Source: Micromonospora echinofusca (GTDB lineage: Bacteria > Actinomycetota > Actinomycetes > Mycobacteriales > Micromonosporaceae). Taken from it: a DNA stretch of 64,000 bases. How positions within the stretch are numbered: the first letter of the stretch is position 1; each line of letters begins with the position of its first letter. The stretch lies in the NCBI RefSeq assembly GCF_900091445.1, contig NZ_LT607733.1:1133501-1197500 (forward strand), written 5' to 3'. The notes beneath the pieces were generated by a model. The model worked only from the letters and a program-made list of their open reading frames with translations. It was not told the origin of the DNA and made no database searches. A program made the translations under genes and the position numbers. Of this stretch, positions 45,101 through 53,125 are shown one piece after another.

Positions 45101-45149
45101 CCGCCGCCGCGAAGCCGTCCGCCGAGCCCGCGACCTCCACCTGATCTGA
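42147..45149 (+). CDS. Large LuxR-family ATP-dependent regulator (MalT/LAL type)
   Basis: 1000 residues. Walker A APAGWGKTT (60-67) and Walker B VLLVLDDLH (189-197) are those of STAND ATPases. A Gly/Ala/Arg-rich insert of about 40 residues (80-120) interrupts the ATPase. A long helical-repeat region spans 330-900. The C-terminal LuxR helix-turn-helix is LTERELTILRYLQSILSNVE followed by IAAELSLSVNTVKTHVRNIYRKL. It activates transcription after binding an unknown ligand with ATP. It stands alone, and its target genes are not obvious here. Confidence 0.93.
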   Translation: MPEHVRDTGVVAVADGSAGAPLLASRLCPAPPPEPLVLRPRLLRALDEGTAGPVTLVRAPAGWGKTTLLASWFRAADEAGAHRGRVGEGPVTAAAEGTRDDGPAGAAPGDFGAAAGAPARPDRPRAAWVSVEVGDDGNRLWAYLAAALRAATAPADDAPYPPVPDRPPRPDQLEVLAAALAARERPVLLVLDDLHRITDPAALTGLEFLLRHAEQRLRLVVGARAGMPLAVHRLRLAGELTEIGPDELAFTGDEVADLLTAHAVALPAAGVRRLRERTGGWPAALRFAALALRDQPDPARWAEQFGGDQPDVAGYLREEVLAGLDPDARDVLRRSAVADAVCAGLADALTGRTDAGQTLAGLAGDGGLLRRDDSRPPWYRCPELLTDLLHAELGRLPADELRDLHLRAADWYADNGRPADGLRHALAGGDHGRAAALFVSRWPELIPYDRDTPAGRAPAPPPPEAVRRDPELGLACAAERARAGDVTAATGHLRGAVEAARTLPAPRRDRFRRLVTALELTLARLSGDPGAVRAAAARLLATRPAPPAPSPSSAVSAAAVPSPVAGGVARQPAQPESTADGLLIAPVSGEPRGAAAEDADVRAVAGTALGLTDLADGDLPGAAIAFARSLSAAREAGRPRTELVCASRAAVLHAVRGELRAAETLARDALAMPPCHGWSCREDCAHAYLALALVALHRDQPEEAEANLALAGPATGEPVVGAVAALCRAYLLRDAGDLPEGHRVLAEARERLTDRPRAGELAHWLLAVEADLRAARGDLTAARDLLTDPVRDTAAPPSPAVAPSPTAAPCLAVALARVELRAGDPRAAGYALPDWESPEAAGWPLPVRLDAAVLDAVLARRAGDDRRAGRLLERALDLAGPEGFRRPFTRAEPGVRDLLAAHLDAGTAHWPTVSDLVRGADAPPERAPAERGAAALDEPLTERELTILRYLQSILSNVEIAAELSLSVNTVKTHVRNIYRKLDATRRREAVRRARDLHLI

Positions 45150-45192
45150 CCGTGACGCGGGGCGGTGGGGCGCGGGTGGGGCGCGGCGGGTG

Positions 45193-45738
45193 TCAGGGGG
45201 TGGCGGCGTCGACCGCCGCCAGGAGGTCCGCGACGTCGTAGTCCCCGTCGTGGCGGGTGCCGTTGACGAACAGCGTCGGGGTGGCGTGGACACCGCTGCG
45301 GATGCCGCCCACGAAGTCGCGCCGCACCCGGTCGCCGTGCGCCTGCCGCTCCACTTCCGCGGCGACCTCGTCGGCGGGCAGGCCGAGCTGCTCCATGCCG
45401 AGCGACAGGTGCACGGGGTCGAGCTGGTCCTGGTGCTCGTAGAGCCAGTCGTGCATCGCCCAGAACTGCCCGCGCCGGCCGGCCGCCTCGGTCGCCTCGG
45501 CGGCCTGCTCGGCGTACGGGTGCATGTTGGTGATCGGGAAGTGCCGGTACACCAGCCGCACCGTCTCGGCCCGCTGCCGCAGCAGCTCCCGCAGGTTCGC
45601 GTACGCGGCCCCGCAGAACCGGCACTGGAAGTCGGCGTACTCGACGATCGTCACCGGCGCGTCGACCGGCCCGCGCACGTGGTCGTGGTCGGTCACCGGG
45701 GTCCGTAGGCGCGCGGTGACCTGGAGCGGGGTGCTCAT
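45193..45738 (-). CDS. DsbA-family thioredoxin-fold protein, cytoplasmic
   Basis: 181 residues. The redox motif CRFC is in EYADFQCRFCGAAYANLREL, and the cis-Pro loop is ATPTLFVNG. No signal peptide or membrane segment, so unlike most DsbA proteins it should work in the cytoplasm (as DsbA-like oxidoreductases of the FrnE/2-hydroxychromene type do). A small frame ends at its start codon (ATGA overlap). Confidence 0.9.
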   Translation of the reverse strand: MSTPLQVTARLRTPVTDHDHVRGPVDAPVTIVEYADFQCRFCGAAYANLRELLRQRAETVRLVYRHFPITNMHPYAEQAAEATEAAGRRGQFWAMHDWLYEHQDQLDPVHLSLGMEQLGLPADEVAAEVERQAHGDRVRRDFVGGIRSGVHATPTLFVNGTRHDGDYDVADLLAAVDAATP

Positions 45739-45857
45739 CGGGTGCTCACCGCCGATCCGGCGTGCAGGCGCTGCGGCGCGGCCCCGGGCAGGGCGGCCGG
45801 CAGACAGGACCGGGCCGTGGCGGGCCCGGGTCGGGTCGGCCCCTTCGGATCAGTCAT
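45735..45857 (-). CDS. Small coupled frame upstream of the DsbA-like gene, possibly a leader peptide
   Basis: 40 residues (MTDPKGPTRPGPATARSCLP and on to HAGSAVSTR). GGGAGG lies about 4 bases before the ATG, and the stop TGA shares its bases with the next ATG. Good start signal and exact coupling support translation, but the sequence is Pro/Ala-rich without a fold. It may be a leader controlling DsbA translation, or the gene may truly begin here with a frame change. Confidence 0.4.
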   Translation of the reverse strand: MTDPKGPTRPGPATARSCLPAALPGAAPQRLHAGSAVSTR

Positions 45858-45939
45858 GCCTCCCACCCTTCCCGCCACGGGGTGAGGGCGGCTCACCCCG
45901 CCCGGGTGGTTGCCCCTGTCCGCCGATGGGCACGCCCGT

Positions 45940-46626
45940 TCAGTCCAGCACCGGGGCGACCGCGATGTGGTTCTGCACCTCGCGGATGCCCGGCGCGCAC
46001 CAGACGGTCCGCTCCACCTCGGCCCGCTCGGGCATCGAGTGGACCAGGCCGCCGAGCACCACCGTGTCGCCGTGCACCCGGACGGTGATCCGCTCCGCCG
46101 GGGTGGCCCGGTTGCGCGCCAGCGCGTCGACGATCCGGATCGCCAGGGCGTGCCCGTCCGGCCGGGTGTCGGGGCGGACGGTGATGCCGTTGCTGACCCC
46201 GCGTACGCCCGTCAGCCGGGCCACGGCGCGTTCGGCGGCGCGGCGCTGGTACTCCCACTCCACCTCGCCGTGCAGCGTGACCCAGCCCTGCGAGACGGTC
46301 ACGTCGAGCTGCTCCAGGGGAACGAACGCGTCCCACTCCAGCGCGTGCCCGGCCGCGGCGGCGATGTCCGGGTCGGCGCGTTCCGCGCCGGTGGCGAGAC
46401 GTACGGCCAGGTCGTTGGCGACCGCCCGGACGCGCGTCACCCGGTGCGCCGCCCGCTCGGCGGCCCACTTCTTGGCATAGCTGTCCACCCGGCCGGTCAA
46501 CGTCACCACGCCCTCGACGACCGTCACGCCGATCTCGTGCGGCCGTACCCGGGGTTCCCAGGCCAGCTCGTCGAGGACGGCCGACTGGATGTCCTGGTCG
46601 CTGCGGCTGATCGTCTCGATGGCCAT
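45940..46626 (-). CDS. Triple BON-domain protein
   Basis: 228 residues. Three BON units follow each other: IQSAVLDELAWEPRV..VVEGVVTLTGRV, then IAAAAGHALEWDAFV..SQGWVTLHGEV, then IRIVDALARNRATPA..HGDTVVLGGLV. The glycine and V-T-L-x-G pattern is kept in each. BON domains bind membranes or other proteins; OsmY-type proteins respond to osmotic stress. No signal peptide, so it is cytoplasmic. Confidence 0.92.
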   Translation of the reverse strand: MAIETISRSDQDIQSAVLDELAWEPRVRPHEIGVTVVEGVVTLTGRVDSYAKKWAAERAAHRVTRVRAVANDLAVRLATGAERADPDIAAAAGHALEWDAFVPLEQLDVTVSQGWVTLHGEVEWEYQRRAAERAVARLTGVRGVSNGITVRPDTRPDGHALAIRIVDALARNRATPAERITVRVHGDTVVLGGLVHSMPERAEVERTVWCAPGIREVQNHIAVAPVLD

Positions 46627-46729
46627 CTGTCACTCCTCACGGGATAGCTGCCCGATGCGCATGCTTCCGCCGGGACCGATCCTGACGCGGGGGCGGGTGA
46701 GGCTTCCTCACCCGACCCGGGCGACTGCT

Positions 46730-46743
46730 GGGAGCGCTTCCAT
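46730..46743 (+). promoter_or_regulatory. CebR-type operator upstream of the GH74 gene
   Basis: TGGGAGCGCTTCCA differs in one base from the cellobiose-repressor site of actinobacteria (TGGGAGCGCTCCCA). It lies about 165 bases before the GH74 start, so the xyloglucanase is probably induced by cello-oligosaccharides. Confidence 0.8.
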
Positions 46744-46908
46744 GTGGCCCGTGGAGTCGGTTAGGGTGAGCGCGTTCCTCGGGTGCGGGAGCCGTCGCGC
46801 CGATGACCGGAGCCAGGGCAGCTCCGGCGCGATTCCGCACGTCCCCGTCGCCGGGCGTGGCCGTCACCACGTCCGCCCCCGGCTTTCCGTACCCGGAAGG
46901 AACCGCAG

Positions 46909-49668
46909 ATGCGGAGAAGTTACGTCGGCGCGGTCGTGTCCGCGCTGGTCGTCGCCGCGGCCGTCGTGGCGACACCGTTCACCGCGGCCGGCGCGCCCAC
47001 CGCCACCGCAGCCGCCGCCGAGGCGTACGCCTGGAAGAACGTCCGGATCGACGGCGGCGGCTTCGTCCCCGGCATCGTCTTCAACCCCACCGAGAAGAAC
47101 CTGATCTACGCCCGCACCGACATCGGCGGCATGTACCGGTGGGAGCAGGGCAGCCAGTCCTGGACACCGCTGCTGGACTGGGTCGGCGCCGACAAGTGGG
47201 GCTGGAACGGTGTGGTCAGCGTCGCCACCGACCCCGTGCAGACCAACCGGGTGTACGCGGCCGTCGGCATGTACACCAACGACTGGGACCCGAACAACGG
47301 CGCCATCCTGCGCTCGGCCGACAAGGGCGCCACCTGGCAGGTCACCGAGCTGCCGTTCAAGAACGGCGGCAACATGCCCGGCCGGGGCATGGGCGAGCGG
47401 CTCGCCGTCGACCCCAACAGGAACAGCATCCTGTACTACGGCGCCGAGGGCGGCAACGGCCTGTGGCGCAGCACCGACTTCGGGGCGACCTGGGCCAAGG
47501 TGGCCAACTTCCCCAACGTCGGCAACTACCGGGCCGACCCGAGCGACCCGAACGGCTACAACGGCCAGAACCAGGGCCTGACCTGGGTCAGCTTCGACAA
47601 GAGCACGGGTACGGCCGGCGCCGCCACACAGACGATCTACGTCGGCGTGGCCGACAAGGAGAACCCCGTCTACCGCAGCACGAACGGCGGCGCCACCTGG
47701 GAGCGGATCGCCGGGCAGCCGACCGGCTACCTCGCGCACAAGGGCGTCGTCGACCCGGTGGGCGGCTTCCTCTACATCGCCACCAGCGACACCGGCGGCC
47801 CGTACGACGGCGGCAAGGGCGACGTGTGGAAGTTCAGCCGTGCCACCGGCGCGTGGACGCGGATCAGCCCCGTCCCGTCCACCAGCACCGACGCCTACTT
47901 CGGCTACAGCGGCCTGACCATCGACCGGCAGCAGCCGAACACCCTCATGGTCGCCACGCAGATCTCCTGGTGGCCGGACGCGATCTTCTGGCGCAGCACC
48001 GACGGCGGCGCCACCTGGACCCGGATCTGGGAGTTCACCAGCTACCCGAACCGGTCCAAGCGCTACACCATGGACGTCAGCTCCGTGCCGTGGCTGACCT
48101 TCGGCAGCAACCCGGCGCCGCCGGAGGAGACCCCGAAGCTCGGCTGGATGAACGAGTCGGTGGAGATCGATCCGCATGACAGCAACCGCTTCCTGTACGG
48201 CACGGGCGCTACCATCTACGGCAGCACCGACCTCACCAAGTGGGACACCGGCGGCCAGTTCACCATCAAGCCCATGGTCAAGGGCCTGGAGGAGACCGCC
48301 GTGCTGGACCTGGTCAGCCCACCCTCGGGGGCGCCGCTGGTCAGCGCGCTCGGCGACATCGGGGGCTTCCGGCACACCGACCTGGACGCCGTACCGCCGA
48401 TGATGTTCACCCAGCCGAGCTTCACCAGCACCACCAGCCTCGACTACGCCGAGGCGAAGCCGGCCGTGATGGTGCGGGCCGGCAACTTCGCCGACGCGGA
48501 CCGGCCGGGCGACAGCCACGTCGCCTTCTCCACCGACGGCGGGGCCAACTGGTTCCAGGGCACCGAACCGTCCGGCGTCAACAGCGGCGGCACGGTCGCC
48601 GCCTCGGCCGACGGCAGCCGGTTCGTCTGGGCCCCGGGCGACGCCGGCCAGCAGGTGGTGCACTCGGTCGGCTTCGGCACCTCCTGGGCCGCGTCGACGG
48701 GCGTCCCGGCGAACGCGACGATCGAGTCCGACCGGGTGAACCCGAACAAGTTCTACGGCTTCGCGGGCGGCAGGTTCTACGTCAGCACCAACGGCGGGGC
48801 CAGCTTCACCGCCTCGGCCGCCGCCGGCCTCCCCGCCACCGGCACCGTCAAGTTCAAGGCGCTGCCCGGCAGGGAGGGCGAGCTGTGGCTGGCCGGCGAG
48901 GGCGGGCTGTGGCGCTCGACCGACTCCGGGGCCACCTTCACCAAGCTGGCGGGGGTGAGCACCGCCGGCAACGTCGGCTTCGGCAAGGCCGCGCCCGGCC
49001 GGGCGTACCCGGCGCTGTACCTCTTCGGCACCGTCGACGGCCGACCCGGCGTACACCGCTCGGACGACACCGGCGCGAGCTGGGTCCGGATCAACGACGA
49101 CCGGCACCAGTACGGCAACGCGGGCGAGGCCCTGACCGGCGACCCGCGGGTCTACGGCCGGGTCTACCTCGGCACCAACGGCCGGGGCATCCTCGTGGCG
49201 GACCGGCTCGGCGGCACGCCCGACCCGTCGCCGACCACCTCCACGCCGCCACCGACCACGCCGCCGCCCACGACGCCGCCGCCCACCACCCCGCCGCCCA
49301 CGACGCCACCGCCCACGACGCCGCCGCCCACCACCCCGCCGCCCACGACGCCACCGCCGACCAACGGCTGCACCGCGACGTACCGGGTGACCGGCTCCTG
49401 GCAGGGCGGCTTCCAGGGCGAGCTGGTGGTCCGCAACGCCGGCAGCGCGGCGATCGCCGGCTGGACGGTGGGCTGGACCTTCCCCGACGGCCAGAAGATC
49501 ACGCAGCTCTGGGGTGGCACCCACACCCAGACCGGGGCGACCGTCTCCGTCCGCGACGCCGGCTGGAACGGCGCCCTCGGCGCGGGCGCCACCGCCACCG
49601 CCGGCTTCCTGGCCAGTACGACCGGGACGAACACCGCGCCGAGCACCGTCACCTGCACCGCCCGCTGA
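46909..49668 (+). CDS. Secreted xyloglucanase (GH74) with CBM2
   Basis: 919 residues. GGAAGGA precedes the ATG. A signal peptide (VVSALVVAAAVVATPFTAAGA) leads to the double beta-propeller of GH74: IVFNPTEKNLIYARTDIGGM with the catalytic Asp, repeated RSTDFGATW and RSTNGGATWERI units (Asp-box-like), and WAPGDAGQQVVHSVG. A Thr/Pro linker (about 780-825) joins a CBM2 (CTATYRVTGSWQGGFQGELV to the final Cys). It cuts xyloglucan outside the cell, anchored to cellulose. The CebR-type site upstream fits. Confidence 0.95.
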   Translation: MRRSYVGAVVSALVVAAAVVATPFTAAGAPTATAAAAEAYAWKNVRIDGGGFVPGIVFNPTEKNLIYARTDIGGMYRWEQGSQSWTPLLDWVGADKWGWNGVVSVATDPVQTNRVYAAVGMYTNDWDPNNGAILRSADKGATWQVTELPFKNGGNMPGRGMGERLAVDPNRNSILYYGAEGGNGLWRSTDFGATWAKVANFPNVGNYRADPSDPNGYNGQNQGLTWVSFDKSTGTAGAATQTIYVGVADKENPVYRSTNGGATWERIAGQPTGYLAHKGVVDPVGGFLYIATSDTGGPYDGGKGDVWKFSRATGAWTRISPVPSTSTDAYFGYSGLTIDRQQPNTLMVATQISWWPDAIFWRSTDGGATWTRIWEFTSYPNRSKRYTMDVSSVPWLTFGSNPAPPEETPKLGWMNESVEIDPHDSNRFLYGTGATIYGSTDLTKWDTGGQFTIKPMVKGLEETAVLDLVSPPSGAPLVSALGDIGGFRHTDLDAVPPMMFTQPSFTSTTSLDYAEAKPAVMVRAGNFADADRPGDSHVAFSTDGGANWFQGTEPSGVNSGGTVAASADGSRFVWAPGDAGQQVVHSVGFGTSWAASTGVPANATIESDRVNPNKFYGFAGGRFYVSTNGGASFTASAAAGLPATGTVKFKALPGREGELWLAGEGGLWRSTDSGATFTKLAGVSTAGNVGFGKAAPGRAYPALYLFGTVDGRPGVHRSDDTGASWVRINDDRHQYGNAGEALTGDPRVYGRVYLGTNGRGILVADRLGGTPDPSPTTSTPPPTTPPPTTPPPTTPPPTTPPPTTPPPTTPPPTTPPPTNGCTATYRVTGSWQGGFQGELVVRNAGSAAIAGWTVGWTFPDGQKITQLWGGTHTQTGATVSVRDAGWNGALGAGATATAGFLASTTGTNTAPSTVTCTAR
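49246..49360 (+). repeat. Tandem repeat coding the Thr/Pro linker of the GH74 enzyme
   Basis: Units of about 24-27 bases (CCGCCGCCCACGACGCC and variants) repeat four to five times and encode PPPTTPPPTT. Such repeats expand and shrink readily, so linker length may vary between strains. Confidence 0.85.
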
Positions 49669-49682
49669 CCGCCCGAACGGCC

Positions 49683-49722
49683 GCGCACGCCGGAGCCCCG
49701 TCCACGGGACTCCGGCGTGCGC
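49683..49722 (+). terminator. Terminator after the GH74 gene
   Basis: GCGCACGCCGGAG and its exact complement form a 13-bp stem with a 14-base loop, 15 bases past the stop. Confidence 0.85.
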
Positions 49723-50053
49723 CGTTCGAGCGGGCGGCTGCCGGCTCGACCCACCGCGTGGCTTGCGGCTGCGGCGTGTTTCAGAAGTCGGTCTGATCGC
49801 AGTCCTGGTGGCGCGTGAACCTGGTGAACCATTGCCATCGCAGCGCTGATACCCGTGCGGCATAAAAATACCTGTGTGGTATCAGGGCGAGTGGACCACA
49901 CCGCCCGTCGTCGACGTCCGGCGTAGCTAGTCGCGGTCAATGAAACAGGCGTAGCCACCGCGTGCTGCCGGGCGATCGGGCACGTATCGAGGGGAGTCGG
50001 TGTCCCGGTCGGCCATAGGCTCGGGGGACCGCCCGTCGAAGGAGGGATCCTCC
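49723..50053. other. Intergenic region of 331 bp, partly AT-rich
   Basis: TGATACC near 49846 and GGTATCA near 49877 form an inverted repeat around an AT-rich core with ATAAAAATA, very unusual for this window. No gene seen. The dyad could be an operator or the promoter of the following gene. Confidence 0.5.
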
Positions 50054-50692
50054 GTGAGTCCGATCAGGACGGCCTACCTCACCGCCGCGCGTTCGGCGGC
50101 GGACCTGCTCGCCGATCCCGCCGTCGCGAACCGCTGGGACGAACCGAGCGCCCTGCCGGCGTTCGGGGTGGCCGGGCTGGCCGGTCACCTCGCCAACCAG
50201 GTGCTCGGCGTCCCCGCCGTGCTGGCCACGCCCGTTCCCGCCGGCGACCCCGTGGGGCTGCTCGACCACTACGCGCGCGGCGGCTGGCTCGGCGCCCCGG
50301 TCGACGCGACGGTGAACGTCGTCATCCGCCGCGTCGGTGACGGCCTCGCCGCCGACGGCCCCGCCGCCCTGGTCGACCGGTACGCGGCCACGCTGCGCGA
50401 GCTGAGCCGCGTACTGTCGGCGGAGCCGCCCGCGCGAGTGGTGCACGTGCGCCACGGCCCGTGGTCGCTCACCCTGGACGACTACCTGGTCACCCGGCTG
50501 ATGGAACTCGTCGTACACGCCGACGACCTCGCGGTCAGCGTCGGCGTGCCCACCCCGGAACTGCCGGCGGAGGTGGTCGACCCGGTGCTGACGCTGCTGG
50601 CCCGGCTCGCCGTACGCCGGCATGGTCAGCCGGCCGTGCTGCGCGCGCTGAGCCGGGCGGAACGGGCGCCGGCGAGCGTCGCGGCCCTCTGA
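50054..50692 (+). CDS. Maleylpyruvate isomerase-family, mycothiol-dependent DinB-like protein
   Basis: 212 residues, GTG start with GGAGGG upstream. Helical bundle sequence: DLLADPAVANRWDEPSALP, VAGLAGHLANQVLGV, and MELVVHADDLAVSVGV. The His and Asp/Glu positions in these segments fit the metal site of the DinB/MDMPI group that uses mycothiol. The reaction is unknown. Confidence 0.85.
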   Translation: MSPIRTAYLTAARSAADLLADPAVANRWDEPSALPAFGVAGLAGHLANQVLGVPAVLATPVPAGDPVGLLDHYARGGWLGAPVDATVNVVIRRVGDGLAADGPAALVDRYAATLRELSRVLSAEPPARVVHVRHGPWSLTLDDYLVTRLMELVVHADDLAVSVGVPTPELPAEVVDPVLTLLARLAVRRHGQPAVLRALSRAERAPASVAAL

Positions 50693-50774
50693 GTCGGACC
50701 GTGCGGTGCGGCGCCGCCGGCTCTGGCCCGAGCCGGCGACGCCGGCGACGACCGGCGGGCGTCACCCGCAACGG

Positions 50775-50815
50775 GCACGGGCCCCGGCCGACGCTGGGTT
50801 GGCCGGGGCCCGTGC
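50775..50815. terminator. Terminator between convergent genes
   Basis: GCACGGGCCCCGGCC and its exact complement form a 15-bp stem with an 11-base loop. Confidence 0.85.
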
Positions 50816-50836
50816 GCCGAGCGCGGGTCGGGCGGG

Positions 50837-51244
50837 TCAGCCGTCGAGGCCGACGGGGGAGTTGGGCCGGTCGACATCGACGAACTCGATGTCGTCCATC
50901 GCCCGGTCGCCCCGGCTGCCGGCGGCCCGCGCGGCGGTGCCGGCGGCCCAGCCGATCGCCGCACCGACGAGCGCGGCGCCGACCAGCAGCGTCCAGGGCA
51001 GCGCGGGCCGGCGGCCGGCCAGCGCGTCGAAGGCCAGGGTGGCCCGGCGGCGTGCCTCGTCCGCCGCGGAGCCCACCAGGTCGCCGGCCTCGTCGGCGAG
51101 ACCGGAGCCGCCCCGGCGGGCGGAACGTGCGGTGTCCCGGACGCTGTCACCGGCGGAGCTGACCGCCGAGACCAGGTGCTGCCACGCCTGGTCCGCGATC
51201 CGCTCGGGCTTGTTGCGGCGGTCCAGCAGGTTGCTTCCGAACAT
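50837..51244 (-). CDS. Small membrane protein, stress-protein-like
   Basis: 135 residues. The N-terminal helical part (RIADQAWQHLVSAVSSAGDS and SGLADEAGDLVGSAADEAR) resembles YtxH/late-embryogenesis-type stress proteins. One membrane segment (WTLLVGAALVGAAIGWAAGTAA) follows. The acidic C-terminus is MDDIEFVDVDRP. ATG with GGAGG upstream. Conserved in many actinobacteria, function unknown. Confidence 0.8.
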   Translation of the reverse strand: MFGSNLLDRRNKPERIADQAWQHLVSAVSSAGDSVRDTARSARRGGSGLADEAGDLVGSAADEARRRATLAFDALAGRRPALPWTLLVGAALVGAAIGWAAGTAARAAGSRGDRAMDDIEFVDVDRPNSPVGLDG

Positions 51245-51416
51245 GGTGGGTTACCTCCTCGGGTGCCGAAGCCGGCGGCCACTTCGGACTTCGGCGTCGG
51301 ACCGGCGGGTGACGGTTCGCTCGTTCCGCCTGTGCCCCGTCGGGCGGCCCGGCAAACCCGCTGTGGCGGGTGCCGCGGCCCGTGCCGCCCGGCGGGGTGG
51401 TGCGCGGGGCCCGGCG

Positions 51417-51563
51417 TCAGCGCAGCACGACCGCCGCCGTCACCCCCCTGGCGAAGTCGTCGTCATCGTCGTCGTCATCGCCGCCTCCGCCGCCGAAGCC
51501 GCAGGCCAGTACGAGGGCCAGTAGCGCGCTGACGCCGGCGAGTGCGGCAAGTCTCCTGAGCAT
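51417..51563 (-). CDS. Very small lipoprotein-like peptide with Gly5-Asp8 tract
   Basis: 48 residues. A hydrophobic signal-like stretch ends in a lipobox-like LALVLAC, followed by GFGGGGGDDDDDDDDFARG. GGAGGACG precedes the ATG. The codons alternate GAC and GAT, so the Asp tract is not a simple base repeat. If lipid-anchored, the Asp tract would face the outside and could bind cations. Confidence 0.6.
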   Translation of the reverse strand: MLRRLAALAGVSALLALVLACGFGGGGGDDDDDDDDFARGVTAAVVLR

Positions 51564-51892
51564 CGATCGTCCTCCCGGTCGCAGTCGTGTCTCCGAGCCG
51601 ATGCTAGGCAGAACGGGCAAGGCCGGGGGCCGAAGCGGGACAGGCCACGCCCGGGGTACGGCTGCTGGGCGTTGCCGGACACAGCCGGCTACCCTGGGGG
51701 CGCGACGCGTCAGCGGAAGCTGATCGTCTGGTGGACAAAACGTCAATAGTGCGGATAAGGGCGACTTGCCGTGTCCTCGTCCGCGAATTGCTCATCCCGA
51801 GGGGTGGCGACCGAGGCCGTCAGAGGAATACTCTCGGTCGCGGCCCGCGTACTGATGAGGCGCCCGTCGGACGGGCGAGTGGAGGTGCTCGC
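51564..51892. other. Regulatory gap before the STAS gene, 329 bp
   Basis: Two dyads are seen: GCGACCGAG (51807-51815) with CTCGGTCGC (51833-51841), and CGCCCGTC with GACGGGCG near 51861-51877. The first encloses AGGAATACT, which may be a promoter element. No gene recognised. Confidence 0.5.
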
Positions 51893-52255
51893 GTGAGCCT
51901 GTCGATCGTGAAGTCGGTCCTGCCCGGTGGTGTCATCGAGATCGCCCCGCGGGGGGAGATCGACGTCGACACCGCGTACGAGGTGCGTGAGGCGATCGCC
52001 GAGGTCCTGACCAAGGGGCGTCCCGGCCGGATCGAGCTGAACATGCGGCTCGTCACCTTCATCGACTCGGTGGGCATCAGCGCGATGGTCGCCGGCTTCC
52101 AGACCGCCGAGGTGAGCGGCGTCAAGCTCGTCGTCACCGAGCCGAGCCGGTTCGTGCACCGGCAGCTCTGGGTGACCGGCCTGCTCGGCCTCTTCGGCGC
52201 CCCCGAGCCCTACTACGCCGGCGCGCCCACGCCCGAGGTCCTTCCCGGCGCCTGA
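51893..52255 (+). CDS. Anti-sigma factor antagonist (STAS domain)
   Basis: 120 residues, GTG start with GGAGG upstream. The STAS core has VIEIAPRGEIDVDTAYEVREAI and TFIDSVGISAMV, where the Ser is the usual phosphorylation site. It frees a sigma factor of the SigB/SigF type by binding the anti-sigma factor in its unphosphorylated state. No anti-sigma or sigma gene is adjacent, so its partner is elsewhere. Confidence 0.93.
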   Translation: MSLSIVKSVLPGGVIEIAPRGEIDVDTAYEVREAIAEVLTKGRPGRIELNMRLVTFIDSVGISAMVAGFQTAEVSGVKLVVTEPSRFVHRQLWVTGLLGLFGAPEPYYAGAPTPEVLPGA

Positions 52256-52300
52256 CCGCCGCCGGCACCACCCCGGCCGCGCGGCGGGGGTGTGCGGCGC

Positions 52301-53125
52301 TCAGCCGTCGCCGAGGCCCGACAGGTCGACGTCCGCCACCTCGGTGACCGCGCGGATCGCCGTCACCGAGGCGTACCCGTCGGCCAGCAGGGCCAGGTCG
52401 GTGCCGGGCTGCACGGCCTGCCCGGGCTCCTCCAGCGACGTGCGGACGAAGCCGTGCCCGGCCTCCGCCACCGTCATCTGCACCTGACCGAAGCTGGCCA
52501 GGGTGCCCCGGCGTACCCCGCGCAGCCGGTTGTGCGGCAGGTCCGGCGCGTTCACGTTGAGCACGCTCTCCACGGGCCCGGCCGTGAGCCGGGGCAGCAG
52601 GTCCAGGGCGACCCGGGCGGCCGTCGGCCAGTGCCGCTCGGCGTCGCGTACCCGGGCGGCGGCGGCCACCGCGGCGCCCCCGCTGGCGGCCGTGGCCTCC
52701 CCGGCCGAGAGCACGTCGAGTGAGACGGCCATCGCCCGGCAGCCGTTCGCGGCGGCGGTGAAGGCGGCCCCCACCGTGCCCGAGTGCAGCACCGCGCGGC
52801 CCGCGTTCGCGCCCCGGTTGATGCCGGAGAGCACCACCGTCGGCGGGGGCCCGAACGCGCCGTGCACCGCGATCAGCGCGATGAAGCCGGGGGAGCCGCC
52901 CACCGCGTACGCCGGCACCCCCGGCAGCTCCGGCAGCGGATGCTCGTGGACCACCACGTGCCCGTCCCGCTCCACCGCGGTCATCGCGGCGCTGGTGCCG
53001 CTCGCCTCCTCCAGCGGCGCGGCGACGACCACGTCCAGGCCCCGTTCCGCCGCCGCCCGCGCCAGCGCCTGGATGCCGGGCGCGGCGATCCCGTCGTCGT
53101 TGGTGACCAGCACCCGCAGCGTCAT
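52301..53125 (-). CDS. surE: 5'-nucleotidase SurE
   Basis: 274 residues. The metal-binding start LVTNDDGIAAPGI and the conserved SGINRGANAGRAVLHSGTVGAAF are those of SurE. It removes the 5' or 3' phosphate from nucleotides. The ATG overlaps the stop of the PfkB-like gene (ATGA), so the two are coupled. Confidence 0.92.
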   Translation of the reverse strand: MTLRVLVTNDDGIAAPGIQALARAAAERGLDVVVAAPLEEASGTSAAMTAVERDGHVVVHEHPLPELPGVPAYAVGGSPGFIALIAVHGAFGPPPTVVLSGINRGANAGRAVLHSGTVGAAFTAAANGCRAMAVSLDVLSAGEATAASGGAAVAAAARVRDAERHWPTAARVALDLLPRLTAGPVESVLNVNAPDLPHNRLRGVRRGTLASFGQVQMTVAEAGHGFVRTSLEEPGQAVQPGTDLALLADGYASVTAIRAVTEVADVDLSGLGDG

